DNA of 64,000 nucleotides from Orychophragmus violaceus (GCA_030180135.1 CM058236.1:60167728-60231727); one strand, 5' to 3'; positions 1 through 12,305 are shown, counted from the first letter of the stretch. Notes: generated by a model not told the origin, from the letters alone. Program-made: numbers and translations.

Positions 1-1999
1 CTTTAAACATGTTAGTTGTTTTTCCCTCTCCGCTCTCTTAATATTTGATATCAGTGCTTACGTACATAAAATGAAAAGATATGGGGATAAAGGATCTCCT
101 TGACGAAGTCCCCTCTCTGGGATTATAAGACCTCTTGGTTGACCGTTAATAAGGACCATATATCGAACCGAAGAAATACAACTCATTATCGGCTCTATCC
201 ATTGTGCCGCAAAACCTATTTTATCAAGAAGTTTTTCAATAAACGACCATTCTATCTGATCATAAGCCTTACTCATATCCGTTTTGATTGCCATAAATTT
301 CCCTTTGCATGCCTTATTCGTCTGCAATCCATGAAACATCTCTTGTGCAATAAGTATATTGTCCAAAATAAGTCTACCTGCAACAAACACCAATTGTGTT
401 TTCGAGATGAGAATCGGTAGAATCCCCTTTAACCGTTGACATAGAACCTTTGAGATAATCTTATACCCTACAATGCAAAGATTGATATGTCTCAATTCCG
501 TCATTCTACTTGGGCGTTCTATCTTAGGGATAAGACAAATATTTGTCGTGTTTATCCTTGGATTTAAACTTCCCTCTTGGATAAACTGATTCACCCACTG
601 GGTGACATCATGCTTCACCACCGGCCATGATTGTTGAAAAAACAATGCAGTCATCCCAATCGGGATCCCGAGCTTTCTCTGGATGCATCATAAACAGTGC
701 TCTCTTAACTTTCTCTTCCGTTACTGTAGCCATAAGCTTTTCATTCATTTAGGAAGTAATCGATACTGGGACCTCTTGCAAGAAATCTGCAAACTCCACA
801 GGATTTGTAGAAGTAAAAATCTCCACAAAGTAGTTAAACGCCACCTGTTTCACCTCGTTATCCTTAGTCACCCAATCACCATCTGAATTACGGATTCCAA
901 CTATCTTGTTTCTCGCCCTACGTTGTTTCGTCAAAGGAAAAAAGAATTTTGTATATCTATCTCCATCTGTATGCCATAAATTTCGCTCTCCTGCTGCCAG
1001 AATAACTCTTCATCTCTATAAGCCTCCTTCAATTTCCGCGTAATCTCCATGACCTCCTCATACGATCGAGTTTCATCACGTTGAACTTCGTCTAGAGCTT
1101 TCTGTAAATCATTGATCTTGTCCTTTCCATATGAGAGATTGTTTTTCCTCCATTTTGATAATTCATGCCTACATTTTCCAATTTTCTTCACGAAATCAAA
1201 GTGTGTCTCTCCTCCTGATCCCTCCCATCCTAACTTTATCGTCTCCATTAGTCCTTCTTGTCCCACCCACCTTTTATCAAATATAAATTGTCCTCGTCTC
1301 CTTTGAATCTTATCTTCAATTGTTGCCACAATTGGTCGATGATCCGATCCTATCATCCCTAAATGTTCTACAAAGGAGAATGGAAATAATGTGTGCCAGT
1401 CCTCATTAGCTAAAGCTCTATCCAGTTTGCATCTAACGAGTTGATTTCCTCTTCGTCCTCTCCAAGATATTGAGTCTCCCACAAACGGAAATTCTACAAA
1501 ACCATAATCCCTGACCATATTGTTAAAAGAAACAAAAGACGATGGATGTCTTAATGACCCCCCCTGCTTTTCATGATTACCATCAATCTCATTAAGATCT
1601 CCAATTATAAACCACATATGTGTTTTGATCAAACTCATTCGAGTCAATCTTTTCTAAACTTGAGGACGTAATTTTTGAACTGGATCTCCATACACAAATG
1701 ATAGTGAAACTCTATGTCCTTGTATATCCGTTTCAATATCGATAATTCTATTGCTATAAAATCTGACACCCACATTAGATACATCATTCTAAAACAGGGC
1801 GAGTCCTCCACTAGCCCCTCTCGGTTCCACCGTATAGTATATACTTTATCATGTCCCACGAACGTGCTCGTAAAGCCAATATCCTGTTTAGTTTCCGAGA
1901 AAACAAGAATTCCGGCTTATATTTGTGCCATATCTCCCTTAAATAACTAAGCGTCCATTTACTATCCAGTCCTTGACAATTCCAACTTAAAATCTTCAT
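1..1999 (-). pseudogene. LINE ORF2 (endonuclease-reverse transcriptase), broken, cut by window edge
   Basis: This encodes the replication protein of a plant L1-type non-LTR retrotransposon, which nicks DNA and primes reverse transcription at the nick. Reading leftwards on the minus strand, the endonuclease begins at 1999 with WNCQGL. It continues with an SETK-like piece in another frame, GDLNEI near 1590 (family norm GDFNEI) and SDHRP near 1350. The reverse transcriptase follows from about 700, with the segments NICLIPK, TDMSKAYD and GLRQGDPLSPYLF at the left edge. The catalytic FADD box would lie beyond position 1. Several frameshifts and stops (near 1650, 1860, 930 and 700) split the frame, so it is a pseudogene. 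The family assignment is secure; the 5' end of the element upstream of the endonuclease is not resolved. Confidence 0.9.
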
Positions 2000-2508
2000 G
2001 CTACTAAAAAACTAGAAAGAACCCTATTAATCGTGGTAATTGGGTTTGAAAAAACCTCAATACCATTTGTTAGATATAAATATATCATCCTCCAAAACCA
2101 AAGCCCATATTTTGAAAACCAGTATCTTGATTTGTTCCTGCTTAAATAGAGATCACCATCATAAATAGACCAATCCACTCTTATCGTCTTCCTACACAAA
2201 GTCTTCAACTTTAGTCTCCACAATGTAAAAAACATATGATTAAAAATACCAACAACTAATGAACATTTCCACCTCATTTTGCAATATGATATGGTCCCTT
2301 CATCCTCCATAAGACCAAATGTATCTATATTTGATCCATAAAAATCAGAAATTATTGCCATAAAAGCCTTGTTTGAACATTTACACAATTGATAACCTGC
2401 AAATAAACCCCAATAATAAAATTCACCGAGCCTCTTCGTTTGTCCCTCTTTGCTCTTGACACCCCCTGTTAGTAGAGTGCATCTAATTCCATCCAAAAAA
2501 TCCTCCAC
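1996..2508 (-). pseudogene. Unassigned 170-aa ORF upstream of the LINE endonuclease
   Basis: An open frame of 170 codons lies directly upstream of the LINE endonuclease on the same strand. It starts MEDFLDGIRC and is rich in aromatic residues (Trp, Tyr, Phe). I recognise no domain: it has no CCHC knuckle and no clear resemblance to the usual plant LINE ORF1. It may be a remnant of the DNA the LINE inserted into, or a diverged 5' part of the LINE. Low-complexity AT-rich composition could also produce such a frame by chance. Confidence 0.25.
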
Positions 2509-2713
2509 CTCAAAGCCACCCCAAATAAATCATACCAAAACCTCCATCATCCAATCGCACATGACCATATTTAGCAGGTGTAGTGAACCAAAAAAACTTT
2601 CCTGACTCCCCTGCATACCTTGCAACCTCCTTGGTCTTAGCGAATCCGATGTCTACCCCTATCTTCCCAATTTTTTTTATCTAGCAGAAGTGTCCATAAA
2701 CTCCATGGTAACC

Positions 2714-3461
2714 TCAACCGATCAGACACACAGTCACACTCCAAATAGTCCACGTACAACACTGGACCTGAAAAGTGTTAAAACTTGAAAACCATTGACA
2801 TGAATCACAACCTCGAGATATATTACAGCAAACAACCAACAAACCCGAAGATCTATTACAGCAAACAACCAACTTCCGTTTAGGAGCCTTTCTACCTTTT
2901 CTTTCCAACCAAATCCAATTCATAATTACATTTCCTTTACACATATAAAAAAGGTCTCTAAATTGTATCTCTTTAAACAACCTCTGGACCACAAATATTC
3001 TATGAACCATAATAGCCTTTTATGTAACCCATGTACCAAAGAATACATCCTCTCTCAACCAAAACTATTGATATCAACTCCTTCCTTGATACCACTTTCG
3101 CTCCTGAAGACGTATTAGCAGCCTCATAACGACCATCAATCCCATAAGGTCTCATCAAGATCACAGACCTGATCAAAAGCCAATAAGACCATAACAAATA
3201 CCCTATTAAGCTTGACAACATTGGAAAGCTCATTCCTCAATTCTCAATTATTACTACTATCAATAAAAACACATAATCATATATTGTCAAGCAAATCATT
3301 GAATAAAACCGAATATACATCCACAGCTTGACCTTAATTTCCTGCAAATTCCTCAACTCCTTCTCCCCTGCCATTTCAACCTTTTGATTCCACTGATACA
3401 TATAAATAGCTATTTCCATATCAACCATATCAAATTCCTCAAACACCTTCTCCCCTGCCAT
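2714..3461 (-). other. Three short unassigned minus-strand ORFs
   Basis: Open frames at 2714-3010 (98 codons), 3000-3233 (77 codons) and 3237-3461 (74 codons) follow one another on the minus strand. Together with the frames at 1996-2508 and 3616-4317 they could be pieces of one decayed gene or transposon. None shows a recognisable motif. The 74-codon frame contains two near-repeats of MAGEK at about 3375 and 3460. Nothing is supportable between 3462 and 3615. Confidence 0.15.
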
Positions 3462-3615
3462 TTACACCTTTGTATGTAAGGATATCCAATTACCATCTGA
3501 TTGATGTATTCTTGAGTTTATCCACTTAACCATCATTTTAAAGAAAAAACCTTTTGCCAACATATTATATGTTGTATCCTAAACCTTAAGAATCCAAGTG
3601 GCTTAGCTTTGTCCC

Positions 3616-6146
3616 TTAAAACCTTACGCTTAAAGAAACAACCTTGTAATTTACATCTCTCTCTCTCTTTTGTTCCGTACCAAATAATAAGGTGATGAAA
3701 AACATTTGTAACATAATAATGAAATCCTCCTGAGTCAACCTCTTATGATCCTTCAATAACATAACCGTATTTGCTGCCAACTTCACAAGTGGTACATGCT
3801 TTCCAATTGGCACCAAAAAGCCTCCCCATATTGACCAAAAAAATGAGAACCGCAAAATGAATCTCCTAAACTCCAGCTTATTCTTCCAATGATCCTCTTT
3901 TCCTTCCAAAATCTGCTTGACGATGCCATTAAAAAAACTCCTTTTTATCTCCACTTTGTTCCTAGTCATAAATTTATGCATTACCTCCCATGAATCGTTG
4001 CATTTTTCTTGAGTTTCTTGCTCCTGTGATCTGATATCAACCCAACCCTGCTCAAGTGCATTACCAAAAAGATAACAAAGAAGTCTTGGAACAGTCCGAA
4101 TAAAAGCCATCAGATGAAAGAACATCACAGGGAAACTACTTCTATCTCCCAGCCACTTTTTTGTTAAAAAATTCCCTTGCAATCTAGTTCTGTTAATTTC
4201 CAACCTATAAAAGTTGCCTATCCTCAAAACATCAACAAGAGATCTAACCTCTCCATTACCATAATTCCTAAACCCATCCGGATATACCAAACGACCATCT
4301 CCAAAGTTCCACAAAAACAGAGTGTAACACCCGTCTCCCGGCATAACCGGAGACGCGGCATTAGGACGCCCGCTGAACCGAACATGGTCCAACCGGGACG
4401 CCTTCTCAACTTGTCCCAGGTCCCAGGCGCCCCCTTCTTACAGAAATCCACCAATGACGTCACAGCGATCAATCAATCCCGCATCCGGACCTGCAGAAAA
4501 CGGGGACAGGAAAGGGAGAGAGGCCTGAGTAATTGTTTCAAACACAATCACCCAGTGAGGACGGACTTAGGGAGTCCGCTATCCCGCTTACACCACACGA
4601 CTACGAATCACAAGTCCTAAGCTAATATCACCTTGCAAACAGGCCCGAAGGCTTTCACCACACAATCTACATCCACTCGTGCTTCCACACTCGTGAACCC
4701 CTCTCTAGCCCGAAGGCTCCACGCAACCGGCTCACCCGGTAACCCTAGGCCCGAAGGCCTGAACCAGGGGAGGCTCGCCAACACCTCCCATCCGACGATT
4801 TAAAGGGCGCGTACCAAAACTCGTTATACACGCCCTGCCACGAAACACCCTTTCGGGGGCCCTACCACAACTACCAACCATATCCATCACACACAAGCAA
4901 CATTTTCAGGCTCAGCGATAACCTAGCAGTTCTACGTTCTCAAGCAATCACATCGAGATCTCTACTATCCTACGCTACCTAGGAAAGACGACATTAACAA
5001 GGGACTATCGCCCGGAATCGAATAGAGCAAGGGAGATCACCAACGGTCCTCACCTTAGCCAAAGAGGAGGGCAAAACCGTGGATTAGCAACCCCATTGAC
5101 CCGAACGGACATCGGTTCTGAAAAGAGGACGAGAAATCGAGTGAGATAGGCTTTTGAATCGCTTAAATCGGGCTTAGGATGAGCGAGATATGATCGATTG
5201 AAAATATCCCTCCCAAACCAGCTAAACCGACCTAAACCGGAAATTGAAATTGGAAATTGGAAATCGGATTAAACCGGTCGGTCAACCCGAACCAGACCCG
5301 GTCAAGGATCCGACCCGAGCGGTCAGACCCGACCCGATCCGACCCGACCCGACCCGGACCGGTCAACGGTCAACGGGTCCGGTCAACGGTCAACCGGCGG
5401 CGGAAGGGGCGGTCAACGGCGGCTCCGGCGGCGGGCGGCTCCGGCGGTCGGCGCGTGAGCTCCGGCGCGTGGCTCCTTCGGCGCGCTTGGATCTCACGCG
5501 CCCGTTATTCCTCCGGCGCGTGCGGGCGCGTGCGGCGGCGCGTGGCGGTCGGCTCGGCGGCTCCGGCTTCGTCTCGTCGCGACGGTCACGGTGGTATGCT
5601 CGGTTTCTCGGGATTTGGGGTATTTAAAAAGTTGCGAAGGTTTGAAAACGTTTTTGATCCTAAAAAGCTCAGATCTGATCCCGGGGTTTACCTGGTGAGA
5701 AGGGAGGAGAGAGAAAACGTGAATAGTGCTCCTGGATGCTCGAACGCCTTCTGATCCCGACAGGGCTTCGCCGAAAGAGAGAGAAATAAGTTTCTGGGGA
5801 AAAGGAGGCACTATTTATAGGGGAAGACCTGCTGAAACCCTAGGGTTTTAGAAAAGGAAAGCAGGCTCTTGAGCTTGGTTAATGGGCTTGGCCCTATAAT
5901 CAGGAAAGGAAACTCCTGATTAAGGAAATAATTAGAAAGGGAAAATGGATTTGGGCTGGCTTTTGGGCTTTTCTTTTAAAAAAATTTTGGGCCGGGTTTG
6001 GGTATGTTACACAGAGACCTAGTATCTCCAGCATTTCTTAAAAACCTAGACAAGTCACTTTCCTCCCAATAATGATTGTAGACTATATCATTACCTGCCT
6101 GGCTGTCAGTAACAATCTTCTGTCCTCTGTTCAAAAGAAAATTCAT
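3616..6146 (-). pseudogene. Unknown ORF of about 278 codons split by a solo LTR
   Basis: Two minus-strand open segments, 6146-6012 (starting MNFLLNRGQK) and 4317-3616, are in the same frame once the solo LTR at 4323-6011 and one copy of its CAGAG duplication are set aside. The frame then runs about 278 codons from ATG at 6146 to the stop at 3616. The product would be rich in Phe, Trp, Arg and Lys. I recognise no domain. Frame continuity across the insertion suggests it was open, and perhaps coding, when the LTR element inserted. Upstream, 6147-6336 has another open frame that might be a 5' exon, but no splice signal stands out. The function is unknown. Confidence 0.45.
4323..6011. mobile_element. 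Solo LTR, 1689 bp, probable Ty3/gypsy type, TSD CAGAG
   Basis: The segment begins TGTAACACCC and ends GGTATGTTACA, so it has TG...CA ends with a 6-bp terminal inverted repeat (TGTAAC/GTTACA). It is flanked on both sides by CAGAG (4318-4322 and 6012-6016). No gag or pol is present inside, so this is a solo LTR left by recombination between two LTRs. The length and the TGTAACA start suggest a gypsy-type element, which is inference. Bases 5270-5560 are strikingly GC-rich with repeated ggtcaac and gacccg words. ORFs there of 127 and 165 codons are composition artefacts. The insertion interrupts the unknown minus-strand ORF described separately. Confidence 0.88.
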
Positions 6147-6346
6147 GTTGCCTCCTCAATCTCCACCATTGTTTCTCCACAGCCCCTCCATATGCTAAGT
6201 TACTATGAAAGATACATAAAACCAGAAAACCGCATGTACTCCTGCAAAGATCATTTGTTGCAGCAAGGATTATCTTCGATTTCTGTTCTTTGAAGTTTAA
6301 AATATGGAGACTTCGACAAAAAGAGAACAAAAACATAACTATTATC

Positions 6347-6775
6347 CTTATGTACTCTCTTTAACAATATAAACATTTTTGTTCAAATTTAAAGATTTTA
6401 ATACACTCTCTTTAATGGTTTCCTAGATACTGAGACTATCATTAAAGCCGAAGCAAAACATTACTTGTTGCAATGCAACAAAGCTAACTATTAGGATAGA
6501 GACCGCAAGATTTTCATACACAACTTAAATGGGAAAATTTAATATCTAACATTATCAGAAGATCACATAACAACCAGAGCCTTAGTCTAAAGTCTAAAAA
6601 GACCAAACCCTAGAAAGGGGGTCACATTAACTATTGAAAGTGTTTAAATTTTTATTTTTATTTTTAAATTGCATATACAAGATTTGAACATATCACCTCT
6701 AATAAAATATCTGTTCAACTTTACCATTACGCTAAAATGATAATTTAAAATTGAGGGATGAATTTCAATTATAAA
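6347..6775. other. AT-rich intergenic, no feature seen
   Basis: There is no supportable ORF, RNA or element boundary here. The stretch lies between the unknown ORF remnant and the Helitron terminus at 6776. Confidence 0.5.
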
Positions 6776-6808
6776 CTAGATTTTGACCCGCACTTAGAAA
6801 GTGCGGGT
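6776..6808 (-). mobile_element. Helitron 3' terminus (hairpin + CTAG)
   Basis: Read on the minus strand, a perfect 10-bp stem with a 3-nt loop (stem arms 6799-6808 and 6786-6795, acccgcactt/aagtgcgggt) is followed about 6 nt later by CTAG and then T. This is the signature of the 3' end of plant Helitrons: a GC-rich hairpin close to a CTRR end, inserted 5' of T. The element would extend rightwards into the AT-rich DNA after 6808. I could not identify its TC-starting 5' end, and no Rep/helicase ORF is present, so it would be non-autonomous. Confidence 0.65.
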
Positions 6809-9163
6809 TTAATTTTCTTTACAAATTTTATTTTTTATTTATTTTGTTAATAGTAATTTAGATTTTTAATTATGTAATCTAATTTTGATTATAATTGTTT
6901 AACCAACATTATAAACAGTGAGTTAGCAATTTAGTTTTTTTTTTTAAATGAATTATGTGTTATTTGGAGGAGATATATCGTAAGGATTAAGAGATTAAAA
7001 TAACGATTTCGCATTATATATTTTAATATGTGTTGTATCGTAAGATCATAGTTTGGAAAAATATATATATATGTGAAAACAACTATTGTAAAAGTTATGT
7101 GGTATATGTTTAATTGTTATTTTATTTATCTAAAATATTATTTTATAAAATACATGTTGTAGTCGTATATATAATTTGCAAATTTGATGGAACTATCTCT
7201 TAAAAACTTCATTCAAACATAAATCATAATTTGACGTTTCAAATATTTGAATAATGTAAGTATGAAATCATTTTAATATTTTATTAATTTTAAAATATAT
7301 CAGCTGAAATTATTTACTATATGCGAATTTTTGTTTAGAAAATTTATAATCGAGATTGGCTAATTAATTTTTCAACCCGTTTAATTAATTAAATATTTTT
7401 CAGTTTGATGGAAAAACTTGCTAAAAAGTACAATCGTAAAAACATCAATCGTAATATGTGTATATATATATATATTTGAAACAAAATAAAAAGATATTAA
7501 AATATATTATAAATATATTTTGAATTAAATCATAAATTAGAGAATCTTAATTTATATATAATAGTTGATGTATAAATTATTCATTATATTTATCAATTAA
7601 TTTGTTTTGAATTTAATTAATTAGGAAAGTGGGACCCATTAGATTTTGGTTGTTTGGCTACATGTTTAATAATTGTCTTGTTTGGAAACATGGATTGTGG
7701 AGATAATGTTACATTCCCTAATTACCCTTAATTAAGATTACAAATCCTAATAATATTAAGGGCAAATTCCGGGAACAACATTTATGTACCATGGCAAACC
7801 TTCCTGTTTTAATAGATTAGATATGAGAGCTTGGACTCAGGGCCGGGCCTCATCCCGGTACACATGTTCGGTACACGAACCTAAGAACTACTTATTTTAC
7901 CATCCACAGTTGTATCCACCTACTGTATATCTAAATGTTTGTATAATGAACTTGTAAATTCTTTCAATAAATAATATATATTTTCGACAAGAAATTGATT
8001 TATATTATAATATAATGATCATACATATATACTCTACTCAAAACATATACATTTAATGAATTTTAGCTTATTACATTTGATTAAATTTGACATAGTGAAA
8101 AAAATTCAACAGTGTTAAAGATATAGATTTACAGAAGTGTTTTAAAAACCGGACTGAACCGGTCGAACCAAAAAATATTTATGAAATTGAGACCGAATTA
8201 ATTTAAAAATCAGATTTGAGTTAAATAAGTAAAAACGATTGAAAAGCGGCAAAACCAATAACCCAGTTTGATATCAAAATCCAGTTATTTTTAACTAAAA
8301 TTTAAATTATTTAGTTTTTTGAAGTTAGTTAAGATTTTAGGGTTAATAATTCAATAATATTTCATATAATTGAATTCAAAATAGTTTTTTTTTATAAAAT
8401 ATATAAAACAGTTTTTATATTTATTTCTATAATAAACTTTAAATCTATCATCAAACAATCTCCAAATTATGTCTATATTTACTTAGGTAAACTATTCTCA
8501 AATCATAAGAAAAGACAACATAATTTTTGTTTCTTTTAGAATTTTGATTTAATTACTTATGTATGTTCCTTGCTCGTAATTAACAAAACTTAAGTGCCGA
8601 TTTAAAAATATTTCCTTGTTTAATTATTTAAATTCGATGTTAGTAGTGGTATAAAACTGGGTTCATATTTTATATTTCAATAGCGTATAATTGTTATCTA
8701 TCTTTTTATTTCGTATATTTCCTTTATGATAATATATTATGTGATATTAAAGATTTTATTGAAGTACTTATTTTGTCTTTTCAATTTGTTGTTATATGTT
8801 CTTTTATATAAAATATTAAAATCCGATTTGACCAGTTAGACCAGTCTAACCAGCCACCCAATAACCATGCTGAGTCAGTGTTGGGTCCATTCTCAAAACA
8901 TTGATTAATAGCATGATGTTTAGAACATCTAGTCTATTTTTATTTTTGTGTTAAATTTTTTTATTTATAAAACTGTCTTTTAATTTTTAACTATTTTATT
9001 TATATCTGAAATTAATAAAAATTTAATAATAAAACCATTACTAAATTTATTTTAAACTGTTGAAATGCAAAAAATGTCAAAATTTAAAATAAACAACACT
9101 TACCGAAATTTAAGCTAAGAAACAAAATAAATTTGACGTAACTAAAATTATTAACTTAATAAT

Positions 9164-9194
<31 letters not shown>

Positions 9195-9280
9195 TGGTTT
9201 GTATTTGATTTTATAGTTTATGATTAAGAGTTTAAGGTTTATAGTTTAAGGTTCTAGTATATATTTAAGGTTTAGAGTTT
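6809..9280. other. Long AT-rich stretch without genes
   Basis: About 2.5 kb of very AT-rich sequence with no ORF above background. It probably includes the body of the Helitron whose 3' end is at 6776, and internal CACTA-derived DNA towards the right. There is an (AT)n run at about 9164-9189 and a run of degenerate gtttaaggttta words at 9220-9280. Confidence 0.5.
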
Positions 9281-9284
9281 TGAA

Positions 9285-9631
9285 TAGTTACAGATAAAAT
9301 CGTGGCTATCCATGGCTATTTCACAATTTGTGGCTAAATATCCACAGATAGCCATGAAAATGATTGTGGCTAAGTATCCACGAATAATGTCGTAATAGTT
9401 TGTGGCTAAATTCTTCCACGATAATTTCGTGGCTATTTGCGGATAAATTAGCCACAAATAACCACAATTTCAGATCGTGTCTAGGTAACCACGAAATTTT
9501 TTGTGTCTAGTCGTGGCTTTTTTCCACGACTATTTCGTGGCTAAATATCCACGGATAACCACGAATGGCTACAAAATAACCACGATCAATTCGTAGCTGA
9601 GTCATGGCTATTTACAATTTTTCTTGTAGTG
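9285..9631 (-). mobile_element. CACTA (En/Spm) transposon terminus with subterminal repeats
   Basis: Read on the minus strand from 9631 the sequence starts CACTACAAGAAAAA, the canonical terminal inverted repeat start of plant CACTA elements. It is followed by about 340 bp packed with short direct and inverted copies of words such as cgtggcta, tagccac and ccacgaa (9295-9610). Such arrays are the subterminal binding sites of CACTA transposases. I found no opposite CACTA end to the left in this window and no transposase ORF, so the element is truncated or its other end has decayed. A small open frame at 9272-9457 is a by-product of the repeats. Confidence 0.8.
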
Positions 9632-9754
9632 GATCACATTACACGGGTTTTCAGAAGCTGATTAAACTGGAGCTGTGGAAGATTTGTTTCGAAAATGCAT
9701 AAATTATCTACATAAGGGAGAATCCGATACAGATCTATCGCGAACACGGCACAA

Positions 9755-10110
9755 GAATTGCGATGGATTTGTAATTTATTGACTGAACTCAAGGTTTCAA
9801 TTTTGACAGTTCTGGTGATCTACTATGACAACAAAAGAGCTACATACTTAAGTGCAAATCTAGTTTTTCACTCTCCTATAAAGTATATCGCTTTGGACTA
9901 GCACTTCGTATGCAATCAAATTCAATCGGATGTGCTACATGTCACCTATGTCTCCATATAAGACCAGTTAGTTGATGAACTAACGAAAGTGCTACCGAGA
10001 ACAAGCTACCATATGGCACAGTTCATGAATTGAGTCACTACAGTCTCTCCATACTGAGAGGGCGTATAAATGATATATGCTGTAAATATTAAGGACCTCT
10101 AGGAAATTAC
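9755..10110 (+). pseudogene. Copia RNase H remnant (plus strand)
   Basis: The plus strand reads AQELRWICNLLTELK at about 9760. It is followed by a YYDN-like segment, an FHSPIKYIALD segment and then DQLVDELTKVLPR near 9970. This order matches the C-terminal RNase H of Ty1/copia polyproteins. Two in-frame stops interrupt it. A purine-rich tract (gagagggcg, about 10057) follows, as expected for the polypurine tract before a 3' LTR. No other part of this element is visible to the left, where the CACTA end abuts. Confidence 0.65.
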
Positions 10111-10210
10111 GAAACCCTTCCTAGCTCTCACATATCTCTATATATTGCTTGTAATCTTCTCTCGATAATTCTATTCAGTTTCATACCTTATAATCAACCA
10201 TTATAGCACA
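10072..10210 (+). repeat. Probable partial LTR after the Copia RNase H remnant
   Basis: Sequence directly after the purine tract starts tgatatatgctg. It includes a TATA-like tatctctatatattgc segment and a pyrimidine-rich tail, as in a short copia LTR. The right end is not determined and no partner LTR is present in the window. Confidence 0.35.
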
Positions 10211-10877
10211 TAATCTACCATTCGAGTAGCTCAGCCAGATAATATTAATCAAAATATAAGATTTTTTCTAAGGTTCCAATGACACAAAATAATCTGAAAA
10301 CAAAACAACAACAAAGACAGCAAGCAAGATACTACCTGATAACTTATTTGCTTCATTAATTTTCTTCTACTACCACCCCCAAAAGAAAACAATATGTTTG
10401 TTCAGAAACAACTATTTCCCTACACATAATCGTAAACATCATGTAAGAAGCTCTCACGTTATTATCCAAGAAAACGAAATTTATCCTCTTTCACATCATT
10501 AAGCGGTGCCGTATTCAGACTCCAACAAAACAATCTTCCTCAACTCCTATAACTCAGATTTATTTTCATATATATAACTGAACAATATTCATCTTCTACA
10601 TTGGCCATTCCCACCATTTTGTCATCAACCGACTCGCCACCTTCACTTTTATTCTGTCTGCCATCGCTTGACCCTACTTCTCTTCCTCTGCGTCACTCAC
10701 GATCTAGATGAACCACATATTTGGCTCACAGATTTCTGCAGTGATTCCCTGCAGTTTCTGCAACAACCCTAAGGGTAGATCGTTTCGGACCAAGTAACGG
10801 TCCAATATGGATTCGACGCTGGGATGAGTGAAAGAGAAAGGCTTCATGGCTGGAGAATACACGATGATCCCAATCTC

Positions 10878-11660
10878 TGTAAGATGCTGAAATTCGGAAG
10901 CAAAAAATGTTTGATAAAACCAGTGTAAAACGATTGAGGAAAACGATTTAGCGGAGGCGAGATGATCTCTTTCCTTAATTCAAAATATCTCCCGCAGTAT
11001 AACAGTTTGATGAGATAATGAATCCCAGGATACAACCGCTATGAGACTAAGATCGTGACACTCGATCAAAGAATCTGCGAACTTGAATGATTGATGGTTT
11101 TTCGAGTTGTGAAAAGATTATTTTCTGTGTAGTTTTCGAGTAATGGAGTTTCGGATATATAGGAGAGGAATGGTTCGGTCAAACTTGCGCAGAAAGAATC
11201 TCGCAAAACGTTACGGAAATCGTGTAACTAAATGCAGAGATCTTGCGAAGTTAATGGTCGTAAGTTACAAATATTCGAATTTAATATTCGAATTTAATTT
11301 GTTTAATGGTTCAAAAATTCTTATGAATTTTGTCCAAAAAATATACGCGCGGGAGCCTCTTTAGAGGCTCATTCCACGAGCCACGAGCCACGAGCCACGA
11401 ACCGATCCGGCCGGACGGCGGTGCGCGTGTGTGTGTGTTCCCTTCTCTCTCTCCATATATAGCCATGTAACCAATTGTATGACCATGTCTATATATATAC
11501 TACTCCAAAACTTCTCTTGCTTCCAATGTGGGACAAATTAAGTTCCACTTAAGTTTGGAGAGCAAAAGGCTTGACCAATTTTATTGGCCCATACCCATTT
11601 CTTTTCAACTCATATAATATTTTATAAACCATAGTGTTCATTAAAATATTAGGCCAAACA
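10878..11660 (-). repeat. Copia-A LTR1 (outer 3' LTR)
   Basis: 783 bp, starting tgtaagatgctg on the plus strand and ending aggccaaaca (the other LTRs end aggcccaaca). On the minus strand the LTR starts TGTTTGGCC after the purine tract at 11661-11672. It lacks roughly 45-50 bp near 11075 that LTR2-4 have (the ctctcagacttacgc region). A TATA-rich segment (tatatatatac, about 11491) upstream of a pyrimidine-rich stretch could be the promoter on the minus strand. A gccacgagccacgagccac tandem run is at about 11380. Confidence 0.9.
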
Positions 11661-11672
11661 ATCCCCCACATG
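11661..11672 (-). promoter_or_regulatory. Copia-A unit 1 polypurine tract
   Basis: The minus strand reads catgtgggggat immediately before the LTR1 start. Such a tract primes plus-strand DNA synthesis. The same tract precedes LTR2 (31581-31592) and LTR3 (36630-36641). Confidence 0.75.
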
Positions 11673-12305
11673 AATAGAAATGACTCTAAACATAGGACGA
11701 CTAGACTAACTGGACAGACTCGTCTAGACATGACTCGACTAGACTAGACAGACTTCCGAGAGTATAAGCGAAAAATCACTGTGTTTGAGATAGTAGCATG
11801 TTTCAGCTTTGAACCACTCATTGTTAATATCTGTCGGGTTTACTCTGCCAGGAGGTGAACATGATGTCTTGAACCACCCGGATTTTATGTAAACCGAGAC
11901 AACATGTATAACCCAGTTTCATTTTCTCGTAGAATTAAGTTCTCTATTGTGTTCATTTTGGCTTTGAACATGCCTGGTTAGTCATGAGTGAACTTGGAGA
12001 ATTTAGCCTGTTGGTCATTCTCCTAGAAACGGCCCCATTTCACACTCAATAGGTGATTTGCCAATAGTCTTTGTTTTAAGAAGTAGTTATAATACTCCAC
12101 TGATATATCAAAGCTATGGACTTATCATTAAAATCTATGCTTATCCTTTTTATACATATAAATCTTATGTATGTTAGCACTGTTATCATCTTGAGAACTG
12201 AGTATAGACTTGAAGTCTTTCAGTGCTTGATAAGATTATGTTCAATTTAGTTTTCCCTTTGAACCTGACATCTTGGGATCTCCAGTCACGTAGGTGGGGT
12301 TTCCA
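11673..12305. other. Copia-A 3' untranslated region, unit 1
   Basis: Non-coding sequence between the RNase H end and the polypurine tract, with no ORF. Near-identical copies are at 31593-32227 and 36642-37275. A run of short gactcgactagac-type repeats lies at 11690-11760. Confidence 0.7.

Noticed and set aside
4177..4620. 147-codon plus-strand ORF
   Set aside because: It crosses the solo LTR boundary at 4323, so it is a chance fusion of two unrelated sequences.
5244..5811. ORFs of 105-165 codons in GC-rich DNA
   Set aside because: They overlap on both strands inside the solo LTR and consist of repeated ggtcaac and gacccg words.
9272..9457. 61-codon minus-strand ORF
   Set aside because: Lies in the CACTA subterminal repeats; repeated words translate to repeated residues.
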